Below, in pieces: positions 18,021-25,523 of a stretch of 36,374 nucleotides of DNA (positions are counted from its first letter, which is position 1; every line of letters begins with the position of its first letter). The DNA is from JAVKDP01 sp040222185 (GTDB taxonomy: Bacteria; Bacteroidota; Rhodothermia; Balneolales; Balneolaceae): positions 1-36,374 of the forward strand of contig JAVKDP010000063.1 of the NCBI GenBank assembly GCA_040222185.1. Reading direction: 5' to 3'. The notes beneath the pieces are model-generated. The model made no database searches. It saw only the letters and a program-made list of their open reading frames with translations, and was not told the origin of the DNA. The translations under genes were made by a program, and so were the position numbers.

Positions 18021-18096
18021 GTTCGGAATTATAATTCTGAACGCAATGTCCTTTTTTCGCCTGTATCATTCTGAAAATTCAACTTCAAATTCAGAA
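18021..18096. promoter_or_regulatory. Cluster of four TTCNGAA palindromes
   Basis: TTCGGAA at 18022, TTCTGAA at 18035, TTCTGAA at 18069 and TTCAGAA at 18090 all lie within 75 bp between the AraC-type regulator and the NHL lipoprotein start at 18104. The first two also form the arms of a hairpin (GTTCGGAATT 18021-18030, AATTCTGAAC 18033-18042). The last is 21 bp after the third. This could be an operator array for the downstream gene; the regulator is unknown. Confidence 0.45.
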
Positions 18097-18103
18097 TTCA
18101 ATT

Positions 18104-18997
18104 ATGGTTAAAGATTTTAAATGGACAGCAGTATTACTTCTCATTCTTTTCATCGCAGCGTGTAAAGATACTTCCACGGAACCACCTGTTGATGAGCCCG
18201 AGCCAATAACAGAACCTTCGAAAGTATTGGTTGCAACCTATGCGGCACTAAGAGCTCCAGACGGTATCACTATAGATAAAGACGGCAATTTATTTGCAAC
18301 GAACTATGGGAATTCTCAGGTTTTTAAAATTGACACTCTAAAAAATGTCACCTCTTTTATGACCAATCAACCTGGCGCAGCGGGTATGACTTTTGATGAA
18401 AACGGAATAATGTACCTGGCCAGGTACGATTCAAGTGATGTAGTTAGAGTATCTGCAGATGGCGTTATTTTAGATACCGTTGCAACAGATATATTAGGGC
18501 CAATCGCTGTTGAACTGGACAATGCTGGAAATCTTTACATAAATAATAACATTGGTCCTCATGTATCTATCGTTGATAAAAACGGAGTGCAAAGTGTTTA
18601 CGCTACTCATGGATTAAATAACAATAGTAGTCTTACAATTGATGACGATGGGAATGTTTATCTCTCTCTCTATGGTTCAGGTCAGCTTCTCAAGATTAGC
18701 AGTGCAGACAGAACAGTAAGCAATTTTGCCAGATTACCAAGAGGGATAGGATTTATCACCTATTCCAATGGATTTTTCTATGCAACTGGGATCAGGGACC
18801 ATAAAATCTACCGGGTTGATCTGGAGGGTAAAAGTGATGTCATCGCTGGAAGCGGGATAGAAGGTCATGTGGATGGAACAGGAGATGTTGCACAATTCAG
18901 TACACCAATTGGGATTGTCGCTTCCGATGATGGAGAAACTCTTTATGTTGCTGAGGGTGGTGGCTTCATCAGGGTTATCACCAATTTCCGAGATTAA
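18104..18997 (+). CDS. NHL-repeat/SMP-30-like beta-propeller lipoprotein
   Basis: A 297-residue protein with lipobox FIAAC (Cys20) and a Pro/Glu-rich spacer (~24-40). The rest is repeated beta-propeller blades of the form APDGITIDKDGNLFATNYGNSQVFKID, with five or six similar units ending in TLYVAEGGGFIRVI. The Gly-Val/Ile-x-x-D-x-x-G-N-hydrophobic-Y pattern is that of NHL/gluconolactonase-like propellers. No catalytic set is evident, so it is more likely a binding or scaffold protein at the envelope than an enzyme. It ends 7 bp from the stop of the convergent symporter gene with no terminator visible between them. Confidence 0.85.
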   Translation: MVKDFKWTAVLLLILFIAACKDTSTEPPVDEPEPITEPSKVLVATYAALRAPDGITIDKDGNLFATNYGNSQVFKIDTLKNVTSFMTNQPGAAGMTFDENGIMYLARYDSSDVVRVSADGVILDTVATDILGPIAVELDNAGNLYINNNIGPHVSIVDKNGVQSVYATHGLNNNSSLTIDDDGNVYLSLYGSGQLLKISSADRTVSNFARLPRGIGFITYSNGFFYATGIRDHKIYRVDLEGKSDVIAGSGIEGHVDGTGDVAQFSTPIGIVASDDGETLYVAEGGGFIRVITNFRD

Positions 18998-19004
18998 GTT
19001 TGGT

Positions 19005-20510
19005 TTACTTTGAACGGGCCTCTATATCAGTATGATTAACCGGGTATAACTTTGTGAATACCCAACCTGCGATCATAGATAATAGAAAGGAGGGAGCTAA
19101 TACATCCAGTTTTTCAAAATAGATACCGATTCCATCTATTCCCTGGACAACAAATTTAAAAAACGGAACACATACGAATCCTGTAATCATTGAAGCGATA
19201 GCTCCCTTTTCTGAGTATGCTTTCCAGAAAAGCGAAAGAATAATTACGGGACAGAAAGTAGCGGCGATTCCAGACCAGCCGAAAATGATAAACCAGAAAA
19301 TGGTTCGGTCCGGTGAAAGCATAGCTACACTAAATGAAATCCCCAGTGCTATTAAAGCCATTCCTAAAGTAACTAACCGGGAAAGTTTAGCTAATTGTGT
19401 ACCATCAATTTCCGGGTGAAAGATTTTTTGATAGAAGTCGCGGGTTATAGCGCTTGAAGCAACTATAAGAAGAGAGTCTATTGTAGACATTATCGCTGAT
19501 AAAACAATTGCAATATATACACCAACAAGAGCGAGTGGGAGAAGGCTTTCAACCATTACAATCAATACACTTTCTGCTCCGGCGCCAAGCGCAACTTCAG
19601 GTGATTGGCCTGCTTCTGTAAATAAGTATCTGCCTAACAGACCAATTGTTACTGCAGCAGCATCGGTTAGTAAAGTAAAACCGATTGCAACCCAACGGCC
19701 TTTGTCAATTTCTGACTCATTTTTTACAGCTATAAAGCGAACATAGATTTGAGGAGACCCGAGGAAACCAAGTCCGATCATTGCAAAACCAAGAATAGTA
19801 AATACATTAATCCAGACATCATCACTGATGCCCCAAATACTTAAAAGGTTTGGATCGATGGCATTCAAACCGTTTACAAAAGCTTCACCACTTTCTATAG
19901 CAAACCATGCGATGATAGGTAAAAGAACTAATCCGAAAAACATCATAACACCCTGGAACAGGTCGGACCAAACAGCAGCTAAAAATCCACCAATAAAAAT
20001 ATATGCTACTACAATGATGAATCCGGTAAGCGCCCCAACGAAATAATTCATATCAAGGAGCGATTCAAAAGCTTTGCCGGTAGTATCAATTTGTGCACTA
20101 ACATAGATTACAACAAAAACGGAAAGGGCAGTTGCTGCAATACTGCGCAGGAGATTCGATTTGGGTTTAAAGCGTCCCTCAAGATAATCCGGGATAGTTA
20201 TAGATCTATATTCATCAGTTAAACGCTTAAAAGGTTTTGCCATAAAAAACCAGGATATGGCCACACCCAATAATTCCCCTACAACAACCCAATAGGCTGA
20301 AACTCCTGCCATGGCTCCCATTCCTGTTAATCCTAATAACAGCCATCCCGATTCCCCGGTAGCACGAGCTGAAAAAGCAGCAGCCCAGAATCCGATATTT
20401 TTCCCGCCTACATAATAATCACTAAGATCTTTTACTCTTTTAGAAGCAAATACTCCGATTAAAAACAGGATAAGAAAGTAGATTCCCAGTACAATGAGCT
20501 TGGTAAGCAT
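19005..20510 (-). CDS. putP: Sodium:solute symporter, PutP (sodium/proline) type
   Basis: A 501-residue SSS-family transporter with about 13 membrane helices. The early DYYVGGKNIGFWAAAFSARATGESGWLLLGLTGMGAMAG segment matches the PutP branch (sodium-site region in TM2), and MSTIDSLLIVASSAITRDFYQKIFHPE is the conserved TM8-loop signature with Ser/Thr sodium ligands. It probably imports proline, or a related amino acid, with sodium, fitting a marine or saline habitat where proline is a nutrient and osmolyte. Substrate assignment rests on motif resemblance. It lies 110 bp downstream of the LytTR regulator gene, on the same strand, which may control it. Confidence 0.85.
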   Translation of the reverse strand: MLTKLIVLGIYFLILFLIGVFASKRVKDLSDYYVGGKNIGFWAAAFSARATGESGWLLLGLTGMGAMAGVSAYWVVVGELLGVAISWFFMAKPFKRLTDEYRSITIPDYLEGRFKPKSNLLRSIAATALSVFVVIYVSAQIDTTGKAFESLLDMNYFVGALTGFIIVVAYIFIGGFLAAVWSDLFQGVMMFFGLVLLPIIAWFAIESGEAFVNGLNAIDPNLLSIWGISDDVWINVFTILGFAMIGLGFLGSPQIYVRFIAVKNESEIDKGRWVAIGFTLLTDAAAVTIGLLGRYLFTEAGQSPEVALGAGAESVLIVMVESLLPLALVGVYIAIVLSAIMSTIDSLLIVASSAITRDFYQKIFHPEIDGTQLAKLSRLVTLGMALIALGISFSVAMLSPDRTIFWFIIFGWSGIAATFCPVIILSLFWKAYSEKGAIASMITGFVCVPFFKFVVQGIDGIGIYFEKLDVLAPSFLLSMIAGWVFTKLYPVNHTDIEARSK

Positions 20511-20620
20511 AAAATTTCAGTGTGATTTTAATAGCAGTAAAAGATACTCTCTGAGGGATATATTCCAAGCCCAATATGAATGAGTTGATTTAGGAGGGAA
20601 GAATGAGAAAATGGCATCAA

Positions 20621-21388
20621 CTATCCAATGATTTCTTCCAGCTTATTTTTGAAGGTTCTACTAAGTTTTACTTCTTTTCCACCAGCCAGGTATAGGATAT
20701 ACTCTCCATGTGTAAATGGTTCAATAGCCTTGATCTTCTTTTTGTTTACGATAAAAGACTTATGAACACGGGTGAACAAAGCCGGGTCAAGAATGGATTC
20801 AATTTCCTTTAATGTATAATTTCCTAGCTTCATAGTTTCGGAAGTATGAATTTTTGAATAGTTATCATACCCCTCAATACATTCAATATCTTCAACTGGG
20901 ATAAATACTGATTTTGACTTTTCTTTAACCGTGAGCCTGGTTCTATACTCCGTTTTTTGATTTGGAGAAAAAGACTCTAACAGCAGGGTTAATTTTTTGG
21001 TCTCACTAATTCTGTCTTTATCCCGTAGAGCTTTTAAGGCTTTAGTGACAGATTTATTAAACCGAGATTTATCAAAAGGCTTTAGCAGATAGTCGAAAGC
21101 ACTCACCTCAAAAGCCCTTATTGCGAATTCATCAAAAGCAGTAACAAAGATGATAAGAGGAAATGGGGCAGAAATATTCTTTAATACTTCAAAACCATCC
21201 ATATTCGGCATCTGAACATCAAGAAATACCAGGTCAGGGTTATACTTCTCAATGGCTTTTATGGCTTTTTCGCCGGTATTGCACTCAGCAACCGTCTGTA
21301 TTTCCTGGAAGTCATCGAGATAGGATGAAAGTAGGCTTCTGGCACCGGGTTCATCATCCACTATAATTGCTTTAAATCCAGCATTCAT
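20621..21388 (-). CDS. LytTR family response regulator
   Basis: A 255-residue two-component regulator. Residues 5-120 form a receiver domain with acidic pocket (VDDEPGAR, Asp11-Asp12), phospho-acceptor Asp57 in DLVFLDVQMPNMDG, and Lys103 in LLKPFDKSRF. Residues ~155-255 are a LytTR DNA-binding domain (VEDIECIEGYDNYSKIHT, FTRVHKSFIVNKKKIKAIEPF, VKLSRTFKNKLEEIIG). It is coupled to the upstream sensor gene by an ATGA overlap at 21385-21388, so the two are translated together. LytTR regulators usually bind paired short direct repeats; I did not find a convincing pair nearby. Possible targets include the symporter gene just downstream. Confidence 0.93.
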   Translation of the reverse strand: MNAGFKAIIVDDEPGARSLLSSYLDDFQEIQTVAECNTGEKAIKAIEKYNPDLVFLDVQMPNMDGFEVLKNISAPFPLIIFVTAFDEFAIRAFEVSAFDYLLKPFDKSRFNKSVTKALKALRDKDRISETKKLTLLLESFSPNQKTEYRTRLTVKEKSKSVFIPVEDIECIEGYDNYSKIHTSETMKLGNYTLKEIESILDPALFTRVHKSFIVNKKKIKAIEPFTHGEYILYLAGGKEVKLSRTFKNKLEEIIG

Positions 21389-22503
21389 GAGCTAAGAGTT
21401 ACTTTAACCGGGATATTTAACCTTGAAACTACTCCCTTGAGGTCTTTCGAGTTCTCAACTGAAAACATAAAGTCATCACCATAAACCTGTTGAAGTCGGT
21501 TTTGTACATTATTTAAGCCAATACTTTCCTTTTTGTTTAATACATCCTGGCTTCTTATTTGGGGGCCGTCATTATATAAATCGATTGCCAATCGATCATC
21601 TAGTAAAGAAATATCTAAACGAATGGTATTGGCTGCTTCTTGTTTTGATATGCCATGTTTGATAGCATTTTCAATAAGGGGTTGAAGTATAAGGTTTGGG
21701 ACTACAATTCTTTTGGACTCTTCTTCAATGTTATAAAAAACATGTAGTCGGTCTTTAAAACGTTCTTGTTCAATGTTCAAATACAGATTAAAAAATTCCA
21801 GCTCTTTTTCCAGGGTGATGAGAGGTTGTTTCTCAAATGCCAAAGCTCGTCGAAGGAAGTCGCCAAGCCTGGTAGTCATAGTAACAGCTTGTTCTTTATT
21901 TCCAGTTTCGATTAGATAAGAAATCGTATGGAGTGAGTTAAATAAGAAATGAGGGCTCAATTGAAGTCTCAGGGCCATTAATTGAGCTTCTTTAAGTTCA
22001 CTCTCCAGCATGTTATTCTTAAGTTTTATTTCTGCATTAAACAAGTCCTGCTGTTGGCGCGCCTGATGTGCTCTCCACGCTGAAAGAATAGCTACAAGCA
22101 CTAAATAGAATGGAATATCATTTAAAAAACGATTTCTAAAATAGGCTGAATAGTCAACCAGGCTAACCTCCTGAATATCAAAATAGTCCCAGTACAGTGA
22201 GCTAATGATGACCCGATAATTACTTAGAACGAATAGAGCACTAATTCCAATGACTATATGGATGAGCAGATGCTTGAGCCACTTTCCAGTAAGCAAAGGA
22301 TATTTATCTACCGCAATAATGATGAAAGGAGTGAATAAAGCCCAGAGATACCAGGTTGGAATATTGAATAAAAGCAGCTTTATCCAGTCTTTATGGTAAT
22401 CATCGTCAGGAACACTGAAATAGGTATTTGTAGCAAAAAAGAGGGCTACAAGCGTCCATATCCCAAAGATGATGGTCCATTGTTTTCTGGAGAAATAATT
22501 CAA
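21385..22503 (-). CDS. LytS-like sensor histidine kinase
   Basis: A 372-residue membrane kinase of the His_kinase (LytS/YehU) class. Four hydrophobic helices occupy ~10-28, ~42-64, ~78-98 and ~128-145. A coiled segment (~148-180) leads into QLSPHFLFNSLHTISYLIETG with phospho-acceptor His185. The ATPase part has the N box LILQPLIENAIKHGIS and a shortened G region (SIGLNNVQNRLQQVYG). No separate periplasmic sensing domain is present, so the signal is probably perceived in the membrane. The gene precedes and overlaps the cognate LytTR regulator. Its ATG is 49 bp from the next upstream same-strand stop. Confidence 0.93.
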   Translation of the reverse strand: MNYFSRKQWTIIFGIWTLVALFFATNTYFSVPDDDYHKDWIKLLLFNIPTWYLWALFTPFIIIAVDKYPLLTGKWLKHLLIHIVIGISALFVLSNYRVIISSLYWDYFDIQEVSLVDYSAYFRNRFLNDIPFYLVLVAILSAWRAHQARQQQDLFNAEIKLKNNMLESELKEAQLMALRLQLSPHFLFNSLHTISYLIETGNKEQAVTMTTRLGDFLRRALAFEKQPLITLEKELEFFNLYLNIEQERFKDRLHVFYNIEEESKRIVVPNLILQPLIENAIKHGISKQEAANTIRLDISLLDDRLAIDLYNDGPQIRSQDVLNKKESIGLNNVQNRLQQVYGDDFMFSVENSKDLKGVVSRLNIPVKVTLSS

Positions 22504-22552
22504 TTAAATGAGAACTTAAAGTGCAAAGTTTTGAGTAAAGTATAATTCCGCA

Positions 22553-23308
22553 CTATAAATCACCACTGTATATCCACGCTGTATTTCCATGGCTGTGTAT
22601 TTTTACAGCATAAGGAACCTCATCAGCAATCCAGAACGTTTTTCCTCCATCATATTGCGAGAGTGATTGTACTACCCATGTATCGTATTCTTTTCCATTC
22701 GCTTCAACTGTTTCTTTCCCGTCAACAATAACATCCAGCCAGTAATGCTTCCAGTTTCCCCTGGAGCTGAATACATGGTAGGGCATAGAAACTTTCAGCC
22801 CTTCTTTTAAAGGAAGAGCTTTGATAAAATAGTTCATGATTGCGATTTCAAACATTCCATGGTCATAGGTATGTGTCCAGTCACCCTCTGCTTCCCAGTG
22901 AGATCCGGGCATAGCTTTTAGGCTTGCAACCATTTCGTTAAGCTCCATGTCAACATTCATGAAATACCCGGCGCCATCCATTGAAAGTCGCCTTCCGGCA
23001 TATGATAAATCGGAAGGGGACAAGAAGATACTATCTGGGCTTGGGTTGTTGTTAAAAGTGATTTCAACCAGCCAGGCCTCTTTACTGTTGAATATGGATT
23101 TACTGACCCGATAATCCATTTTATCATTGCTCAAACTTAAGGCAGAGGCCTTGCGGTACTGGATATGATGTGCTGTTAGTGTTGAGGGATTAATCATAGT
23201 ATCGCCTGGAACCACTTTTTGGAAATTTCCAGAGATGTATTCTTTATTACTAGTTCCGCATGAAATCAGTACCAGGCTTAGCACTAAGATTGATAGTATC
23301 GGTTTCAT
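22553..23308 (-). CDS. DUF3108-like hypothetical lipoprotein
   Basis: A 251-residue protein with lipobox LISC (Cys17). The central part has beta-rich sequence, and the C-terminal third (VEANGKEYDTWVVQSLSQYDGGKTFWIADEVPYAVKI) resembles the strand pattern of DUF3108/YhbX-like lipid-binding envelope folds: a conversion-factor-like V-x-x-G-K-x-Y followed by a W-I-A/S-D-x-x-P-x-x-V motif. Function is unknown. It diverges from the DinB-fold gene across 199 bp that contain the symmetrical GGTGANNCGG array. It lies 49 bp upstream of the LytS-like kinase gene on the opposite side of transcription flow, so the lipoprotein gene ends after the kinase start region, and the two are likely separate units in a row (lipoprotein, then kinase, same strand). 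Confidence 0.7.
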   Translation of the reverse strand: MKPILSILVLSLVLISCGTSNKEYISGNFQKVVPGDTMINPSTLTAHHIQYRKASALSLSNDKMDYRVSKSIFNSKEAWLVEITFNNNPSPDSIFLSPSDLSYAGRRLSMDGAGYFMNVDMELNEMVASLKAMPGSHWEAEGDWTHTYDHGMFEIAIMNYFIKALPLKEGLKVSMPYHVFSSRGNWKHYWLDVIVDGKETVEANGKEYDTWVVQSLSQYDGGKTFWIADEVPYAVKIHSHGNTAWIYSGDL

Positions 23309-23373
23309 TTAAATCTCCGTTCAAATTTTTTGCTGAAGCTAGCAGGTCTGGAATAAATAAATGACCAGGGAAT

Positions 23374-23443
23374 GGTGATCCGGTACCAGGAATTGGTGAA
23401 CCGGAATAAGAACCGCTTCACCACGAATTGATTCCGTTTCACC
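23374..23443. promoter_or_regulatory. Dyad-symmetric array of four GGTGANNCGG motifs
   Basis: Plus-strand copies GGTGATCCGG (23374-23383) and GGTGAACCGG (23395-23404) are 21 bp apart. Minus-strand copies GGTGAAGCGG (23413-23422) and GGTGAAACGG (23434-23443) are also 21 bp apart. All four are placed symmetrically around 23408.5. The inner pair could form a hairpin with loop AATAAGAA. The array fills the divergent interval between the DUF3108-like gene (start 23308) and the DinB-fold gene (start 23508). Spacing of two helical turns suggests a cooperative regulator binding site. Confidence 0.6.
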
Positions 23444-23507
23444 CAAAACAATAACCAGGGGATTGTTGCGAAGAGTATACTTGTGAAACTCAAACAACTA
23501 AAGGGAC

Positions 23508-24056
23508 ATGAAAGCATTTAGATTAACTATTCTGGCATTTATTTTAATAACTGCAACATCACATAAGACGGTTGCACAAACAATGACAATCGATGAACTA
23601 GTCGCTTCATGGGATATTATGACTACAATGGTAGTAGAGTCTGCAAAACTGATGCCCGACGATTGCTATGAATTCGTTCCGGTAGAACCACTTCGTAATT
23701 TTGCTGATCAACTAAATCATACTACGTCCTCAAATCTCGGATTTGCAAGAATTGTGAACGCTGGGAGGCCCTCTTTCCCTTTACCCGATCGTAATAATCC
23801 ACCACAAAGCAAAGAAGAAGTAATAGATATTCTGGAAAAATCATTTGCTCACTTCAGAGCCGGACTGGCTTCTTTAAGTGAGGAAGATCTAGATGATATG
23901 ATGGATTGGGGGCCACAGTCCAATCGGAGACAAATCCCAAGGTTAAGAGCTATTATGATCGTGATCAGTCATCTGCAAAGAGAACACGGTAAAACCATGA
24001 TGTATCTACGGCTAAATGGAATTACGCCTGCACCTGCAGGGAGTTTTGCCGGGTAG
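23508..24056 (+). CDS. DinB-fold (YfiT/DinB superfamily) exported protein
   Basis: A 182-residue protein with an N-terminal signal sequence (~1-24, ending TVAQ). The rest is the four-helix DinB fold. Putative metal ligands are His71 (ADQLNHTTSSN) and His155/His160 (ISHLQREHGKTMMYLRLNG), matching the conserved final-helix HxxxHRGQ-type region followed by LR-x-x-G. DinB-superfamily enzymes include metal-dependent thiol transferases and maleylpyruvate isomerases; the export signal is typical of many Bacteroidota members whose role is unknown. Its TAG stop is directly abutted by the stop of the convergent DUF4442 gene. Confidence 0.85.
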   Translation: MKAFRLTILAFILITATSHKTVAQTMTIDELVASWDIMTTMVVESAKLMPDDCYEFVPVEPLRNFADQLNHTTSSNLGFARIVNAGRPSFPLPDRNNPPQSKEEVIDILEKSFAHFRAGLASLSEEDLDDMMDWGPQSNRRQIPRLRAIMIVISHLQREHGKTMMYLRLNGITPAPAGSFAG

Positions 24057-24578
24057 TTACTTAGAGCGTCTTCTTCTGTTTTTAAAATGTTGCTTATCTG
24101 CTATAAACAATGTTTTTTCGACCACACAAAAAGTTTTGGAACCTTCCTTATTGGTTAAAGCAGTAGTTCTTACAATTTCTATTTCTTTTTCTAACTCTAC
24201 ACGGTGTTTTATTTCTTCAAGTTCCTGGTGGGTGTAAGAGAAATCTGCATAGAGGTCTACTTTAGCGGGTCTTTTGAATGATATGTTTGCTGATTTATCC
24301 CAGACTACATATTTATCTCCTATAAGATTCATTAACTGAACCATAGGGAATGGGTCGACCGCAGAGAACATACTTCCTCCAAAGATGGTGTTTACAAAAT
24401 TCCTGTTTTTGTAACTGATGGGGAGTCTAATCCTGACTTTTAGTAAATCTTTTGAAACATGAATAACCCTGGCGGTACTCCTTCGATACATTGGTGCCAG
24501 GTTGAATCCGTATTTAAAGAGTTTGTCTTTGCTAATAAACTTAGTGCCAATATCCGTTAGTTTTCGATAGATAGACAT
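24057..24578 (-). CDS. DUF4442 hotdog-fold thioesterase-like protein
   Basis: A 173-residue cytoplasmic protein of the DUF4442 family. The hotdog-fold features are the early FNLAPMYRRSTARV strand, NFVNTIFGGSMFSAVDPFPMVQLMNLIG (the hotdog helix with the Asp of the PaaI-like site) and WDKSANISFKRPAKVDLYADF. The family is related to acyl-CoA thioesterases, though activity is not established for this branch. Its stop codon begins at the very next base after the DinB gene's stop, and no terminator separates them. Confidence 0.88.
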   Translation of the reverse strand: MSIYRKLTDIGTKFISKDKLFKYGFNLAPMYRRSTARVIHVSKDLLKVRIRLPISYKNRNFVNTIFGGSMFSAVDPFPMVQLMNLIGDKYVVWDKSANISFKRPAKVDLYADFSYTHQELEEIKHRVELEKEIEIVRTTALTNKEGSKTFCVVEKTLFIADKQHFKNRRRRSK

Positions 24579-24641
24579 GTAGTTAGTGAAAAATTATTAT
24601 GATTTGAACGTGATAGAAAGAACGAGTTAATAATGAGTTTA

Positions 24642-25523
24642 CTATACACTAAAAAAAACTAAAGGCATATCAAGCATAGCATGTAGTAATACAGCGCTTA
24701 GAATGGAGCCATCTTTTTCTCTGATAAAGCCGAGAATCAATCCCAGTACCAGGGTAAATAGTGCCCAGGGCCATAATGGAGGAGTAACAACTAATGCATG
24801 CATCAACCCAAATAAAAGGGCAGACAGGATCAAACCCCATCCAAATTTGACATTTCCTATACTGAACGACTTCCCAAAAAACCTGTTGAACGAAGACTGC
24901 AGGTAACCTCTGAATAATAATTCCTCACCAAGACCTACAATGAACATGTAGTATAATACCTTCGAAATGGCAGGGATATATTCATAAGTGAAGTAAGCAA
25001 AAGCGACAGTACAGAAGCTAAGAATAACCCATATGATAATTCTTTGATCCGGTGTAGTTATTGGATCTCTTGTTGAGAGATTTTTTGTGACTTTTGGAGT
25101 GAAGTAGAGTGCAACAAGGTAGGCAGTACTTAGTGTGAGCGATCCCCACCAATCAGCAAAAGTCCAGCCCAGAAGGCCAATTAATAAAAAGGTAATTCCT
25201 GCCGGTCCACTAACCGCATAGGCCCTGAGAGAAAGTTTAAAAGACTCAGAAAGTGGAGGAAAATAAATTCCAAAATGATTTTTATTCTTATAAAAAAGAT
25301 GAATAACAGCTAAAGGAAATAGAATAGTCATAACAACCTTTGCAAAATATCTTACAACAACGAAGTCGTTATCATTAAACTCGAAAGGGAGGTTTTTCAC
25401 ATTTAAGAAAGCCACAATGACCAATACCCAAACCAAAATGGGTAGGAAGAGGTCTTTAGTAACGTAGCTATCCTTAATATCCAACAGCTGCACCATTAGC
25501 GCTGGCAGAATCAGAGGCTCCAA
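24642..25523 (-). CDS. CPBP family intramembrane glutamic protease
   Basis: A 293-residue polytopic protein with about eight hydrophobic helices. The CPBP/Abi signature is complete: EELLFRG (Glu200, Glu201, Arg205), FGLMHAL (His242) and HAMLD (His281). These form the active site of Rce1-like glutamic proteases. The roles of bacterial members vary (peptide processing, immunity to self-made peptides), and no peptide biosynthesis genes are nearby. The listed ATG overlaps the 3' end of the gamma-glutamyltransferase gene by 50 bp; an in-frame ATG at codon 10 (25496) would shorten the overlap to 23 bp and is equally plausible. The overlap implies co-transcription. Confidence 0.88.
   Translation of the reverse strand: MEPLILPALMVQLLDIKDSYVTKDLFLPILVWVLVIVAFLNVKNLPFEFNDNDFVVVRYFAKVVMTILFPLAVIHLFYKNKNHFGIYFPPLSESFKLSLRAYAVSGPAGITFLLIGLLGWTFADWWGSLTLSTAYLVALYFTPKVTKNLSTRDPITTPDQRIIIWVILSFCTVAFAYFTYEYIPAISKVLYYMFIVGLGEELLFRGYLQSSFNRFFGKSFSIGNVKFGWGLILSALLFGLMHALVVTPPLWPWALFTLVLGLILGFIREKDGSILSAVLLHAMLDMPLVFFSV

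Noticed and set aside
23364..23404. A CRISPR-like pair of 20-bp direct repeats (ACCAGG...CCGG)
   Set aside because: There are only two imperfect copies with a 1-bp gap, no spacers and no cas genes; the symmetrical four-site array explains them better.
23305..23517. A 70-codon minus-strand frame with VKR repeated at 7-residue spacing
   Set aside because: The repeat comes from the 21-bp spacing of the GGTGANNCGG sites; the frame overlaps the DinB-fold gene start and has no recognisable protein features.
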